A DNA stretch of 64,000 nucleotides from Candidatus Bathyarchaeota archaeon (GTDB lineage: Archaea > Thermoproteota > Bathyarchaeia > Bathyarchaeales > Bathycorpusculaceae): assembly GCA_017883615.1 (NCBI GenBank), contig JADGNF010000014.1:62001-126000 (forward strand). The letters are read 5' to 3'. The position numbers were made by a program, and so were the translations under genes. Within the stretch, counting starts at the first letter, position 1. Each line of letters starts with the position of its first letter. Below are positions 33,914 to 42,100 of the stretch, piece after piece. Below the pieces are notes generated by a model. That model was not told where the DNA came from. It saw nothing but the letters and a program-made list of their open reading frames with translations, and did no database searches.

Positions 33914-35131
33914 TTGAAATATCTGTTGGTTGTTGGCGACGGAATGGCAGATTATCCAGTTCCCGAACTTGGAAACCGGACTCCTTTGCAGGTTGCTTAT
34001 AAGCCAAACATGGATGCCATCTCCGCTCAGGGTAAGAGCGGGCTCATCAAAAACGTGCCCGATGACATGCACCCAGGTAGCGAAACCGCCATTTTATCCT
34101 TGCTGGGATACGACCCACACCTGTACTGTACTGGTCGGGGTCCTTTGGAAGCGCCTGCAAGAGGCATTAAACTTGGAAAAAACGATGCAGCGTTCCGATG
34201 CAACCTCATAACCGAGAAAAATGGTGCCATCGCCGATTACTCCGCCGGCCACATCAGCACCGACGAAGCAAAACAGCTGATTCAAGCTGTAAACAAGTTT
34301 TTTGGAAAGCCGGGGAAAATCGAGTTCTACTCCGGATTAGACTACCGGCACTTCCTGATTTTGCGCAACATTCCTGATTCCCGCCAAATCGACTGCACTC
34401 CACCACACGATGCGATCGGAGAAAAAATCTCCACGGTTCTGCCGAAGGCAAAATCCAAGGAAGTTCAAGAAACGGCGGTCAATCTTGGGGAGATGATTTT
34501 GAAGTCAAAGGTGCTTCTGTCTTCACATCCTGTTAATGTTGCCAGAGTGAATGCCGGAAAAAATCCTGGAAACATGATTTGGCCTTGGGGAGGCGGACCA
34601 AAACCGTCTATGCCTTCCTTCAAGGAAAAATATGGGCTAAAAGCAGCGGTTATTTCAGCGGTGGATTTAGTAAAGGGCATCGGAGCTTACGCGGGGATGG
34701 AGGTCATCACAGTTTCGGGTGCAACTGGTTTGGCGAACACTAATTACGAGGGCAAAGCCGACGCTGCTTTAAAGGCGCTGAAGACTAACGATTTGGTTTT
34801 TGTCCATGTTGAGGCTCCTGACGAAGCGGGTCACGTAAAGGACGCGCAGTTGAAAGTGAAAACAATCGAAGATCTCGACAGCAGGCTGCTTGGAAGGATT
34901 CTTAAGGGGATCAAAGAGCCTTGTTCAATTGCTGTTTTGCCTGATCATCCCACTCCGATTCCGGTTGGAACCCACACACGGGAGCCTGTGCCCTTTGCCA
35001 TTAGGGTTCCCGGTAGGCGCACAGACGGGGTTGAACGATTCGACGAGGATTCAGCTAAGACTGGAGCTTATGGTTTGGTTACGGAGCAGTTTTTTATGTC
35101 ACTTTTTGTTTCATCTAAATTTCCCGCTTAG
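33914..35131 (+). CDS. apgM: Cofactor-independent phosphoglycerate mutase, archaeal type
   Basis: Interconverts 3- and 2-phosphoglycerate. An alkaline-phosphatase-fold metalloenzyme with the N-terminal LLVVGDGMADYP metal site and PGSETAILSLLGYDP carrying the catalytic Ser region. Further metal ligands are in HVEAPDEAGH and LPDHPTPIPVGTH. The TTG at 33914 is chosen because AGGATGG lies seven bases upstream and homologs begin at this residue; a GTG at 33893 would add seven residues. It has 405 residues, normal for ApgM. Confidence 0.92.
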   Translation: MKYLLVVGDGMADYPVPELGNRTPLQVAYKPNMDAISAQGKSGLIKNVPDDMHPGSETAILSLLGYDPHLYCTGRGPLEAPARGIKLGKNDAAFRCNLITEKNGAIADYSAGHISTDEAKQLIQAVNKFFGKPGKIEFYSGLDYRHFLILRNIPDSRQIDCTPPHDAIGEKISTVLPKAKSKEVQETAVNLGEMILKSKVLLSSHPVNVARVNAGKNPGNMIWPWGGGPKPSMPSFKEKYGLKAAVISAVDLVKGIGAYAGMEVITVSGATGLANTNYEGKADAALKALKTNDLVFVHVEAPDEAGHVKDAQLKVKTIEDLDSRLLGRILKGIKEPCSIAVLPDHPTPIPVGTHTREPVPFAIRVPGRRTDGVERFDEDSAKTGAYGLVTEQFFMSLFVSSKFPA

Positions 35132-35228
35132 TTTGCTGAGTGCGAATAACAGTTAGGTTGACTTGTGGAGGCTTCGATTGGGCTGCAAAAGCTATTAATA
35201 CGCAGAAAACCTATTCGGTTGACATTGG

Positions 35229-36749
35229 TTGGAGGAAAAAGCGCTCAACCCTCAAAAAAACACCCGCACAGTCGCGGAAATTAACGAGAAAATCCGCAAA
35301 GGCGACGCTCAAGTTTTAACCGCTGAAGAAATGAAACGGCTTGTCGAAAGCAGCGGTGTCGAGGTGGCTTTTAAAGAAGTAGATGTTGTTACCACCGGCA
35401 CGTTTGGCGCTATGTGCAGCTCCGGAGCCATCATAAATGTTGGGCACTCTGATCCGCCTATAAAGATCGATAATGCCTGGATTAACAACGTGCCGATTTG
35501 TCATCCTGGTGCTGCTGTGGATTTGTACATTGGGGCTACGGCGATGTCGGAAACCGAGCCTTTCGAGTATGGCGGCGGGCACCTAATTGAAGATCTAGTT
35601 AACGGTGAGGAGGTTGAATTAAGGGCAACCGCTTACGGCACAGACTGCTATCCTAGAACGCAATTGAAGACGAATTTGACGAAGGATGATTTGAACCAAT
35701 TTTACTTGCTTAATTTCCGCAATTGTTACCAGCATTATAATTGTGCCGTGAACGGAAGGGACGAAACCATTTACACTTACATGGGTAAGTTGCTGCCTCG
35801 GATGAAGAATGCGACTTATTCTGGTGCAGGCGAACTTAACCCTTTGATGAATGACCCAGACTACGAAACCATAGGCATCGGAACCAGAATTTTCCTTGGA
35901 GGCGGGCAAGGCTACGTTATCGGGGAAGGAACCCAGCATGAAGCATCAAGCCAGAATGGCACGTTGATGGTTCGGGGTGACGCCAAAAAGATGAACACAG
36001 AGTTTCTGCGGGGTGCAAGTTTCACTCGATATGGTACGACACTTTACATCGGTTTAGGTATTCCCATTCCGATTTTGAATGAAGGATTGGTAAAGAAAAC
36101 AGCGATTCGTGACGAAGAGATTTTCACCAACGTTGTGGATTATGGTGTTCCAAGAAGGGACAGACCTAAACTGGCTAAGGTCAGCTACAAAGAGTTGAAG
36201 TCTGGAAGCGTAACGGTTGGCGACAGGAAAATCCGAGTGAGTTCGCTTTCTAGTTTGAAGACTGCTCGTAGTGTTGCGTCTACGCTTAAAGCTTGGATTG
36301 ATGAGGGCGAGTTCTTTTTGTCTGCACCAGTTGAAACTTTGCCTCTGGATACCAAGTTTAAAGGTATGAAACAGACGGAAGCTACTGCCTACGTGGCCAA
36401 CGTGATGCAGGCGGCGGTAACTTGCAAGGAAACGGAAGAGGTTAGTGCCATAGCCAAACGCATCGTGACTAAATCAGTCAACCACATAATGGTCGTGGAT
36501 GATCAAGGGAGGCTTAATGGTATCGTAACTTCTTGGGACATCACACGTGCGCTTGCGGAAGGAAAAACTGTGCTTTCAGACATTGTTACTAGGCGTGTGT
36601 TTACTGCTAAGCTGGATGAGCCGTTGGAGACGGCCTCAAAACGGATGGCTCAGCACCATATTTCTGCGCTCCCAGTTATCGACAACGAACAGAAAGTGCT
36701 TGGCATTGTTACCTCAGAGGATGTGTCTAAGCTGTTGGGGAGGAGCTAA
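35229..36749 (+). CDS. Aspartate-semialdehyde sulfurtransferase (homocysteine synthesis) with CBS pair
   Basis: A 506-residue protein combining a DUF39/COG1900 domain (residues about 15-370) with two CBS domains at the C-terminus. The Cys residues expected to carry sulfur are in TFGAMCSSGA and NNVPICHPGA. Related methanogen proteins (MA1821 type) make homocysteine from aspartate semialdehyde and sulfide together with a NIL-ferredoxin protein and a COG2122 protein. Both of those genes follow here directly. The CBS pair may sense adenosyl ligands. The start is a TTG with no strong ribosome site, so leaderless or weak initiation is possible. Confidence 0.88.
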   Translation: MEEKALNPQKNTRTVAEINEKIRKGDAQVLTAEEMKRLVESSGVEVAFKEVDVVTTGTFGAMCSSGAIINVGHSDPPIKIDNAWINNVPICHPGAAVDLYIGATAMSETEPFEYGGGHLIEDLVNGEEVELRATAYGTDCYPRTQLKTNLTKDDLNQFYLLNFRNCYQHYNCAVNGRDETIYTYMGKLLPRMKNATYSGAGELNPLMNDPDYETIGIGTRIFLGGGQGYVIGEGTQHEASSQNGTLMVRGDAKKMNTEFLRGASFTRYGTTLYIGLGIPIPILNEGLVKKTAIRDEEIFTNVVDYGVPRRDRPKLAKVSYKELKSGSVTVGDRKIRVSSLSSLKTARSVASTLKAWIDEGEFFLSAPVETLPLDTKFKGMKQTEATAYVANVMQAAVTCKETEEVSAIAKRIVTKSVNHIMVVDDQGRLNGIVTSWDITRALAEGKTVLSDIVTRRVFTAKLDEPLETASKRMAQHHISALPVIDNEQKVLGIVTSEDVSKLLGRS

Positions 36750-36753
36750 AACG

Positions 36754-37179
36754 GTGGCACGAATTCTTCTTAAATTCTCCGAGCACATCGTAAGTAAACC
36801 CATAGTTTCAGAGGTCATTCTTGAGTTGGAGGTTCCTATAACCATCGTTACTGCCCAGTTGAACAGCAAAGGCGGAGAAGTTCTGGCTGAAGTTCCTGAG
36901 GAAACGTTGGATAAAGTTGTGGAGGCTTTCCGCAAGAAAGGCGTAGAAGTTAGGTTGCCCAAACTTATCGAGGTGGACAAAGAGAAATGCATCAACTGCG
37001 GTTCCTGTGTTGCTCTGTGTCCAGTTGAAGCGATTACGTTGATTGAGGATTGTTCCATAGTTTTTAACAAAGAGAAATGTGTGGGTAGCACGTGTAGTGC
37101 GTGTGTGGATGCTTGTCCTGCAAGAGCCATCAAATCGGTAAAGCAGAACAACCACGAAGTTCACAGCAACAGACCTTAG
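36754..37179 (+). CDS. NIL domain plus 2x[4Fe-4S] ferredoxin, homocysteine synthesis partner
   Basis: A 141-residue protein: an N-terminal NIL ligand-binding domain (about 1-75), then two cluster motifs (CINCGSCVALCP and CVGSTCSACVDACP). It corresponds to the MA1822 type that supplies electrons to the sulfurtransferase encoded four bases upstream. The start is the GTG at 36754, with GGGGAGGAG ending 8 bases before it. The C-terminus is short and hydrophilic. Confidence 0.88.
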   Translation: MARILLKFSEHIVSKPIVSEVILELEVPITIVTAQLNSKGGEVLAEVPEETLDKVVEAFRKKGVEVRLPKLIEVDKEKCINCGSCVALCPVEAITLIEDCSIVFNKEKCVGSTCSACVDACPARAIKSVKQNNHEVHSNRP

Positions 37180-37200
37180 CAAGTTGACCGTGAAAACAAA

Positions 37201-37911
37201 ATGAAGAACTTGTTTAAGCAAGAGTTCTCCTACAAAGACTCCAATTGTACATTAATTGCGGATAAAAAGGAAGGCATTGAAGCCGCACAAGAATCTATTA
37301 AGCGCAACAGAATCCAACTCGAAGAGTATATTGTTGCTCACCCAAAATTCGAGTGGACTCTCAAGCCTTTTCCAGCACCAGAGGAACCTTTAGTGGCTAA
37401 GCTGATGGCGGAAGCGTCACAGAAAGCCAACGTGGGTCCGATGGCTGCTGTGGCTGGCGTTTTGGCTGATTTAGCTGTGAAAGACATCGTTGAGTTTGGC
37501 TGCGATGTTGCTGTGGTTGAAGATGGAGGGGAAGTTTCTGCTGTTTCGAATGTGCCGATTGATGTTGCGTTTGCTGCCGGAGAAGAGCCTTTGTCGCGTC
37601 GGTTTGGTTTTCGGCTATGCGAGTTTCCGGTTGGGGTTGCGACGAGTTCGGGGCGGTTTAGTCATGCATTGAGTTTTGGGGATGCGGAGGCTGCGACGGT
37701 TTTTTGTGTTGACGCTGGGTTGGCGGATGCTGTGGCCACTGCTGTAGGGAACGTGGTGAAGGGCGATGACCCAAATGCAGGGATTCAATGTGGCATTGAT
37801 CTCGCCAAATCTATCGTAGGCGTTGAAGGTGTGTTAATTGTGTACAAGGGATGCGTGGGGACTTGGGGGAAGATTCCTCAGATAATCAAAATAGAACCCA
37901 AAGAGCTCTAG
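37201..37911 (+). CDS. UPF0280/COG2122 protein, probable homocysteine synthesis factor
   Basis: A 236-residue protein of the UPF0280 family, related in fold to ApbE flavin transferases. Conserved stretches are PMAAVAGVLADLAV, VATSSGRFSHALSFGDAEAATVF, and ADAVATAVGNVV. In methanogens the COG2122 gene is needed with the two preceding ones for homocysteine formation, as I recall, though its reaction is not settled. It begins 21 bases after the ferredoxin gene, so it is part of the same operon. Confidence 0.85.
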   Translation: MKNLFKQEFSYKDSNCTLIADKKEGIEAAQESIKRNRIQLEEYIVAHPKFEWTLKPFPAPEEPLVAKLMAEASQKANVGPMAAVAGVLADLAVKDIVEFGCDVAVVEDGGEVSAVSNVPIDVAFAAGEEPLSRRFGFRLCEFPVGVATSSGRFSHALSFGDAEAATVFCVDAGLADAVATAVGNVVKGDDPNAGIQCGIDLAKSIVGVEGVLIVYKGCVGTWGKIPQIIKIEPKEL

Positions 37912-38051
37912 CGTAGGCTGGTTCTGAAAATTGCTCAAAGCATCTATCCCCTTTCTGAGCGAAAGTCCGAATTCGAAGCTACTCGATTTTTGGTTATAAT
38001 GTAAAACTATTAAAACGAAGGTGCATATTTAGAAATCAATCGGTGAATCAG

Positions 38052-38726
38052 ATGGAGAAATCGATTAAAACCCACGTATACCTAGCAATTTGTACTGTTC
38101 TGTTTTTATCGGTGTTTCTCATCGCAGGGTCTTCTTCATCCGTTTCGGCTGGGTCCCAAAGTTTCGGATATGCCCAGATTGGCAACTCATCTAACTCGAC
38201 ATTTGGTGGACTTTTGATTTCTAACTTTACTTCTCCCGGTAATGTTGGGGGCATCACCCGGGTTGAGGTTTACATGGCGACAGGCGGAGGAATAGTTCAA
38301 GCGGTCATTTACTCAGATGCCAACGGCGCGCCGGTGTCCCTGATAGCCAGCAGCGAAACAGTTAATGTTGAAGCAACTAACGGCAGTTGGGTCAGCTTTA
38401 ATGTTAACTACACTGCTCTCCCGAAATTCACTTATTGGATAGGAGTGGTTTTCCAGAACGCAGCGACCTATTATTATAGTTCGGGCATGAACGAGACTGC
38501 AGTCTACTCAGCCTCCAGTTCGGTGGCATCTACGGTTTGTCCATCGGGAACGGCAACGACAGGTAACGTCTTAAGTGTTTATGCTGTTTACACGCCAGCG
38601 TCGAATGGAAATCAAAGCAACCCATGGCTCCTAACAGTGCTAATTTCAATTGCAATTATAGGTATCGTTTTAGCCATTATCTTGGCGGTAGTGTACGCGT
38701 TAAGAAAAAGCCAAAAGGAAAGTTAA
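38052..38726 (+). CDS. Exported protein with a C-terminal membrane anchor
   Basis: A 224-residue protein starting with a signal peptide (basic start, hydrophobic VYLAICTVLFLSVFLIAG, then small residues before GSQSF). A Ser/Thr/Asn-rich beta-type ectodomain with about eight N-x-S/T sequons follows, typical of glycosylated archaeal surface proteins. It ends in one hydrophobic helix (LLTVLISIAIIGIVLAIILAV) and a basic tail. The ATG at 38052 follows GGTGA. Preceded by a TATA-like TTATAATG. No functional family recognised. Confidence 0.8.
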   Translation: MEKSIKTHVYLAICTVLFLSVFLIAGSSSSVSAGSQSFGYAQIGNSSNSTFGGLLISNFTSPGNVGGITRVEVYMATGGGIVQAVIYSDANGAPVSLIASSETVNVEATNGSWVSFNVNYTALPKFTYWIGVVFQNAATYYYSSGMNETAVYSASSSVASTVCPSGTATTGNVLSVYAVYTPASNGNQSNPWLLTVLISIAIIGIVLAIILAVVYALRKSQKES

Positions 38727-38811
38727 TGAAAACTTCATATTCAACGACTAACAGCGGGAAAAGTAACTGTTGAATCCTGTTTTGAGGCTGTTTTGGCGGC
38801 TATTTTCCGAA

Positions 38812-38825
38812 ACGCTTTTATTTTT
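38812..38825 (+). promoter_or_regulatory. Candidate promoter of the shikimate operon
   Basis: ACGCTTTTATTTTT is the only TATA-like block between the previous gene and the leader frame. Its spacing puts the transcript start near 38845, about 20 bases before the leader ATG. Inferred from composition and spacing only. Confidence 0.4.
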
Positions 38826-38863
38826 GGAGGGCTCTGTGGATTAACAGATTCGGGGCTATACCT

Positions 38864-38944
38864 ATGAACGTCGCGCTTCAGGCGAGAAATATTTCTATCC
38901 ACTTCTATAGCTTCGAGTACAGCTTCTATTATTACTTTAACTAA
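38864..38944 (+). CDS. Putative Phe/Tyr-rich leader peptide of the shikimate/tyrosine operon
   Basis: A 26-codon frame from ATG 38864 to TAA 38942. The second half reads FYSFEYSFYYYFN, so 9 of the last 13 codons are Phe (4) or Tyr (5). The genes that follow make chorismate and tyrosine. The stop codon is followed immediately by a perfect 9-bp inverted repeat. This is the architecture of bacterial attenuation leaders such as those of phe operons, where ribosome stalling at scarce aminoacyl-tRNAs changes RNA folding. No strong ribosome site precedes the ATG. Expression and function are inferred; such control is not established in archaea as far as I know. Confidence 0.65.
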   Translation: MNVALQARNISIHFYSFEYSFYYYFN

Positions 38945-38978
38945 GCCCAGAACAGAAAACTTTTGGAAAGTTCTGGGC
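38945..38978 (+). promoter_or_regulatory. Perfect hairpin after the leader peptide, before the aspartate kinase gene
   Basis: GCCCAGAAC (38945-38953) and GTTCTGGGC (38970-38978) are perfectly complementary with a 16-base loop. The left arm begins at the base after the leader stop, so a ribosome finishing the leader would cover it while one stalled earlier would not. No T-run follows, so it is not a classical intrinsic terminator. A possible alternative pairing is GGGCT (38853-38857) with AGCCC (38944-38948). Confidence 0.65.
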
Positions 38979-38994
38979 GCGGGATGAATGACTT

Positions 38995-40239
38995 ATGAAA
39001 AGTGCAAAACCTTGCAAAAAAATTGTGGTCAAATTCGGCGGTTCTAGTCTAGGTGACCCTGAAAGGCTATCCAAAGCCGTAGCTTCGGTGGTTAACGAGG
39101 CAAAAAGAGGAACAAAGATTGCCGTAGTAGTTTCAGCCATGGGCAAAACAACCGATGTCCTTATGAACACCGCAAAAAACTCTTCGAACGGCAAACTTGA
39201 AAAACACGAACTCGACGATATCCTGTCCATGGGTGAACGAACCAGCGTACGCATATTCAGCGCTGCTTTGCGAACAAACGGCGTGGAATCCCGCTACTTC
39301 GATCCCCGAGACGATGACTGGCCAATAATTACAGACGCTTGTTTCTCCAACGCAAACCCTAGCCGAGACCAATGTGAGCAAAGAATCCAAAGACTAGTGT
39401 TGCCCCTTGTTGAGAAAGGCGTGGTTCCCGTCATAGCTGGTTTTGTGGGCAGAACTGTGGAAGGCAAAGTTACTACTTTGGGACGCGGCGGAAGCGATAC
39501 AACAGCTTTCTTATTGGCTGAAGCGCTCAAGGCAGACGAAGTTGTATTAGCCACCGATGCCGATGGCATAATGTCTGGAGACCCCAAAGTCGTCGTTAAC
39601 CCCCGGCGGTTGGCAGAAATCGACGTTAACACGCTTGTTGGACTTGCGGATTCAGGGGCAAAATTCATCCATTCCAAGGCTCTAAAATACAAGCCATTGT
39701 CGGTGGATGTCCGAGTGATCAGTAGCGCGCACGGTGACTTAACCCGTGAAGGAACAGTTATCAAAGGCGCCTTAGCTTCAGAGCTCGACGTTGAACAAGC
39801 GAGTCAGTCGCCTATCGCTGAAATAACAGTTGTTGGACAGAAAATTATCGACAACCCTCAAATAATCGAGGACATGCTTACAAAAGCCAAGAAGCATTCG
39901 CAATTGGTGGGTATGTCCACAAACACGAATTCCGCCATACTTTATGTCTCCGCGGAAAAACCGTTGGACGATTTTTTCAATGATATCCATCAAACCGTTT
40001 TGGCGAATTCTGAAGCCAAGGCAATGGCGGTAAAAAAAGATTTGGTGTTCCTGAAAATTCGCGGTGTTGGCTTAGAGGAAACGCAGGGCATCATCGGCAA
40101 AATTAGCGAAGTTCTCCGTGTAAACGGCATTAACATAGCCGGTATTCTCACTATTGCGTCAAGTATTCTGCTGTTTGTAGATTGGAACCAACGGGAAAAA
40201 GCATTGGAACTAATAAGAAAATCCTTAAGGAGCCAATAA
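38995..40239 (+). CDS. Aspartate kinase (shikimate operon copy)
   Basis: A 414-residue aspartate kinase with VVKFGGSSLGDPERL, GRGGSDTTAFLLAEAL and TDADGIMSGDPK, plus C-terminal ACT repeats (IAEITVVGQKI... and FLKIRGVGLEETQGIIG). It is about 54 residues shorter than the copy in the threonine operon. As head of the shikimate operon it should supply aspartyl phosphate, and thus semialdehyde, to the next enzyme, AroA'. Its ACT domains could bind an aromatic amino acid, but that cannot be read. A four-codon frame (ATG 38984) ends on the start codon through an ATGA overlap. Confidence 0.9.
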   Translation: MKSAKPCKKIVVKFGGSSLGDPERLSKAVASVVNEAKRGTKIAVVVSAMGKTTDVLMNTAKNSSNGKLEKHELDDILSMGERTSVRIFSAALRTNGVESRYFDPRDDDWPIITDACFSNANPSRDQCEQRIQRLVLPLVEKGVVPVIAGFVGRTVEGKVTTLGRGGSDTTAFLLAEALKADEVVLATDADGIMSGDPKVVVNPRRLAEIDVNTLVGLADSGAKFIHSKALKYKPLSVDVRVISSAHGDLTREGTVIKGALASELDVEQASQSPIAEITVVGQKIIDNPQIIEDMLTKAKKHSQLVGMSTNTNSAILYVSAEKPLDDFFNDIHQTVLANSEAKAMAVKKDLVFLKIRGVGLEETQGIIGKISEVLRVNGINIAGILTIASSILLFVDWNQREKALELIRKSLRSQ

Positions 40240-40283
40240 CATGACCTCAGCTTGGATTCGAACAACAACTGGGTGGTACTAGC

Positions 40284-41072
40284 ATGGAAGGCAAACAACG
40301 AAGATTAAACCGCATTTTCCGATCTGATAATCGAACTGTAATCGTACCCATAGACCACGGCGTAACCATAGGTCCCTGCAAAGGAATAGAAAACATGCAA
40401 ACCACCATCAACGGTTTAATCAAAGGCGGAGCAGACGCAGTCTTAGTGCATAAAGGCATCGCTAAACACGTCGATGCGGGAAACGCGGGGTTAATCATTA
40501 TGCTTTCTGGAGCTTCAAATCTTAATCCGAATCCCAACAACAAAGTTCAAGTCTGCAGCGTACAGGAAGCCGTTCGGTTAGGTGCAGACGCTGTTTCCGT
40601 TCACGTTAACTTGGGAGCGCAAGAAGAGGACAAGATGCTGATTAAACTGGGCAAAGTGGCTGAAGAATGCGATCTGTTCGGCGTTCCCCTTCTTGCCATG
40701 ATGTACCCTCGAGGACCAAAAATAACTAATGAACACGCATCTGACCTGGTTGCTCACGCAGCTCGATTAGGTGCAGAACTGGGTGCGGATATTATCAAGA
40801 CTAACTACACTGGCGATCTTGAATCCTTTAAAGCGGTTGTAGAATGCTGCCCTGTTCCAGTCGTGATCGCAGGGGGCCCCAAAGCCAAAACCGCAAAAGA
40901 CATCTTGGAAATGACAGTTGACGCCTTAAAGGCGGGTGGCGCTGGACTATCCATAGGGCGTAACGTGTTCCAGCATGAAAACCCCACAGCTATGACCAAA
41001 GCACTTTCAGCAATTGTTCACAAAAGCGCCTCTTTGGAGGCGGCGCAGAAAATTTTGGGTGCAACCAATTGA
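40284..41072 (+). CDS. aroA': 2-amino-3,7-dideoxy-D-threo-hept-6-ulosonate synthase (AroA')
   Basis: A class I aldolase-fold enzyme of 262 residues that condenses aspartate semialdehyde with a C6 sugar phosphate, replacing the DAHP synthase step in archaea. Visible are VPIDHGVTIGP, the phosphate-binding GGPKAKTAKDILEM and GAGLSIGRNVFQHENP, and the active-site Lys in IIKTNYTGD. GGTGG precedes the ATG. It overlaps the next gene, and the two act consecutively. Confidence 0.93.
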   Translation: MEGKQRRLNRIFRSDNRTVIVPIDHGVTIGPCKGIENMQTTINGLIKGGADAVLVHKGIAKHVDAGNAGLIIMLSGASNLNPNPNNKVQVCSVQEAVRLGADAVSVHVNLGAQEEDKMLIKLGKVAEECDLFGVPLLAMMYPRGPKITNEHASDLVAHAARLGAELGADIIKTNYTGDLESFKAVVECCPVPVVIAGGPKAKTAKDILEMTVDALKAGGAGLSIGRNVFQHENPTAMTKALSAIVHKSASLEAAQKILGATN

Positions 41073-42100
41073 AAGAACTTTGGATTCAAATAGCAGAAAA
41101 CTCACCAGAAAGAGAAAAATTGGCCAGGTTAGCCGCTGACCTGAGCGATGCTGTATTAAAAGGAAAAATCGCCCTCACATCAGTGAAACGCGAAATCATC
41201 ATAACTGATAAGTTCGACGAACGTGCCATCAGAGATTTGAAACGTGAAGGAAAAAACGTCGCCCTCAAAGTAACTATTCGTGGAAAAGAAGATGAAAACA
41301 CTGCTGTTAAAGCCGCCGAATCCGGCGTTGATTATGTAATCATCAATTGTCTTGATTGGCGGGTTATTCCATTGGAAAACCTCATCGCGAGGGTATGTGG
41401 CAAAAGTAAACTTATCGCGGAAGTCAAAAGCGCAAAAGACGCTCAACTTGTTCTCGAAGCGTTGGAGTTAGGCACAGACGGAGTTCTGTTAACCACGGAT
41501 TCGGCGGCGGAAATTTCCAAAACCGCCGCCGTAGTCAAACGGCAAATTCCAAAAATTCCGTTGGTTCCCGCAAGAATCACTGCAGTTAATCAAATCGGTA
41601 CAGGTGCAAGGGTTTGCGTCGATACCTGTGACCTAATGGAGCCTGGCGAAGGCATTCTGGTGGGCTCTCAAAGCGCGGGGCTATTCCTTGTCGAAGCGGA
41701 GGTTCATGAAAACCCATATGTGGCGGCGCGTCCGTTCAGGGTTAACGCGGGCTCAATCTCTATGTACACACTGGGATCACTGCAGAACACCCGTTACCTC
41801 TCTGAGTTAAAAGCGGGCGAAGAAGTCCTCATACTAACCCGGGAAGGCAAAGTCCGCAAAGCTAACGTGGGCAGAAGCAAAACCGAGTTCCGCCCCCTCA
41901 TCCTTATCGAAGCCGAAGTAGAGGGTAAAAAAATAAAAACCGTCCTCCAAAACGCCGAAACCATTCGCTTAGTCACCCCAAAAGGATCCACACCCGTGAC
42001 CGAACTAAAACCGGGCGACGAAGTGCTGGTTCACGTTGCGGCGAAAGGCGGCAGACATTTCGGCGTTTCCGTGCCAGAAGAAAAGGTGATTGAACGTTGA
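41069..42100 (+). CDS. aroB': 3-dehydroquinate synthase II (AroB')
   Basis: A 343-residue enzyme that oxidatively deaminates and cyclises the AroA' product to 3-dehydroquinate. Conserved segments include GTGARVCVDTCDLMEPGEG, LVGSQSAGLFLVEAEV, and VNAGSISMYTL. It starts at a TTG overlapping the AroA' stop and ends in a TTGA overlap with aroD, indicating tight coupling. Confidence 0.93.
   Translation: MKELWIQIAENSPEREKLARLAADLSDAVLKGKIALTSVKREIIITDKFDERAIRDLKREGKNVALKVTIRGKEDENTAVKAAESGVDYVIINCLDWRVIPLENLIARVCGKSKLIAEVKSAKDAQLVLEALELGTDGVLLTTDSAAEISKTAAVVKRQIPKIPLVPARITAVNQIGTGARVCVDTCDLMEPGEGILVGSQSAGLFLVEAEVHENPYVAARPFRVNAGSISMYTLGSLQNTRYLSELKAGEEVLILTREGKVRKANVGRSKTEFRPLILIEAEVEGKKIKTVLQNAETIRLVTPKGSTPVTELKPGDEVLVHVAAKGGRHFGVSVPEEKVIER

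Noticed and set aside
38945-38978. Classical intrinsic terminator for the leader
   Set aside because: The stem is followed by GCGGGATG rather than a T-run, so it cannot be called an intrinsic terminator; it is kept as a regulatory hairpin only.
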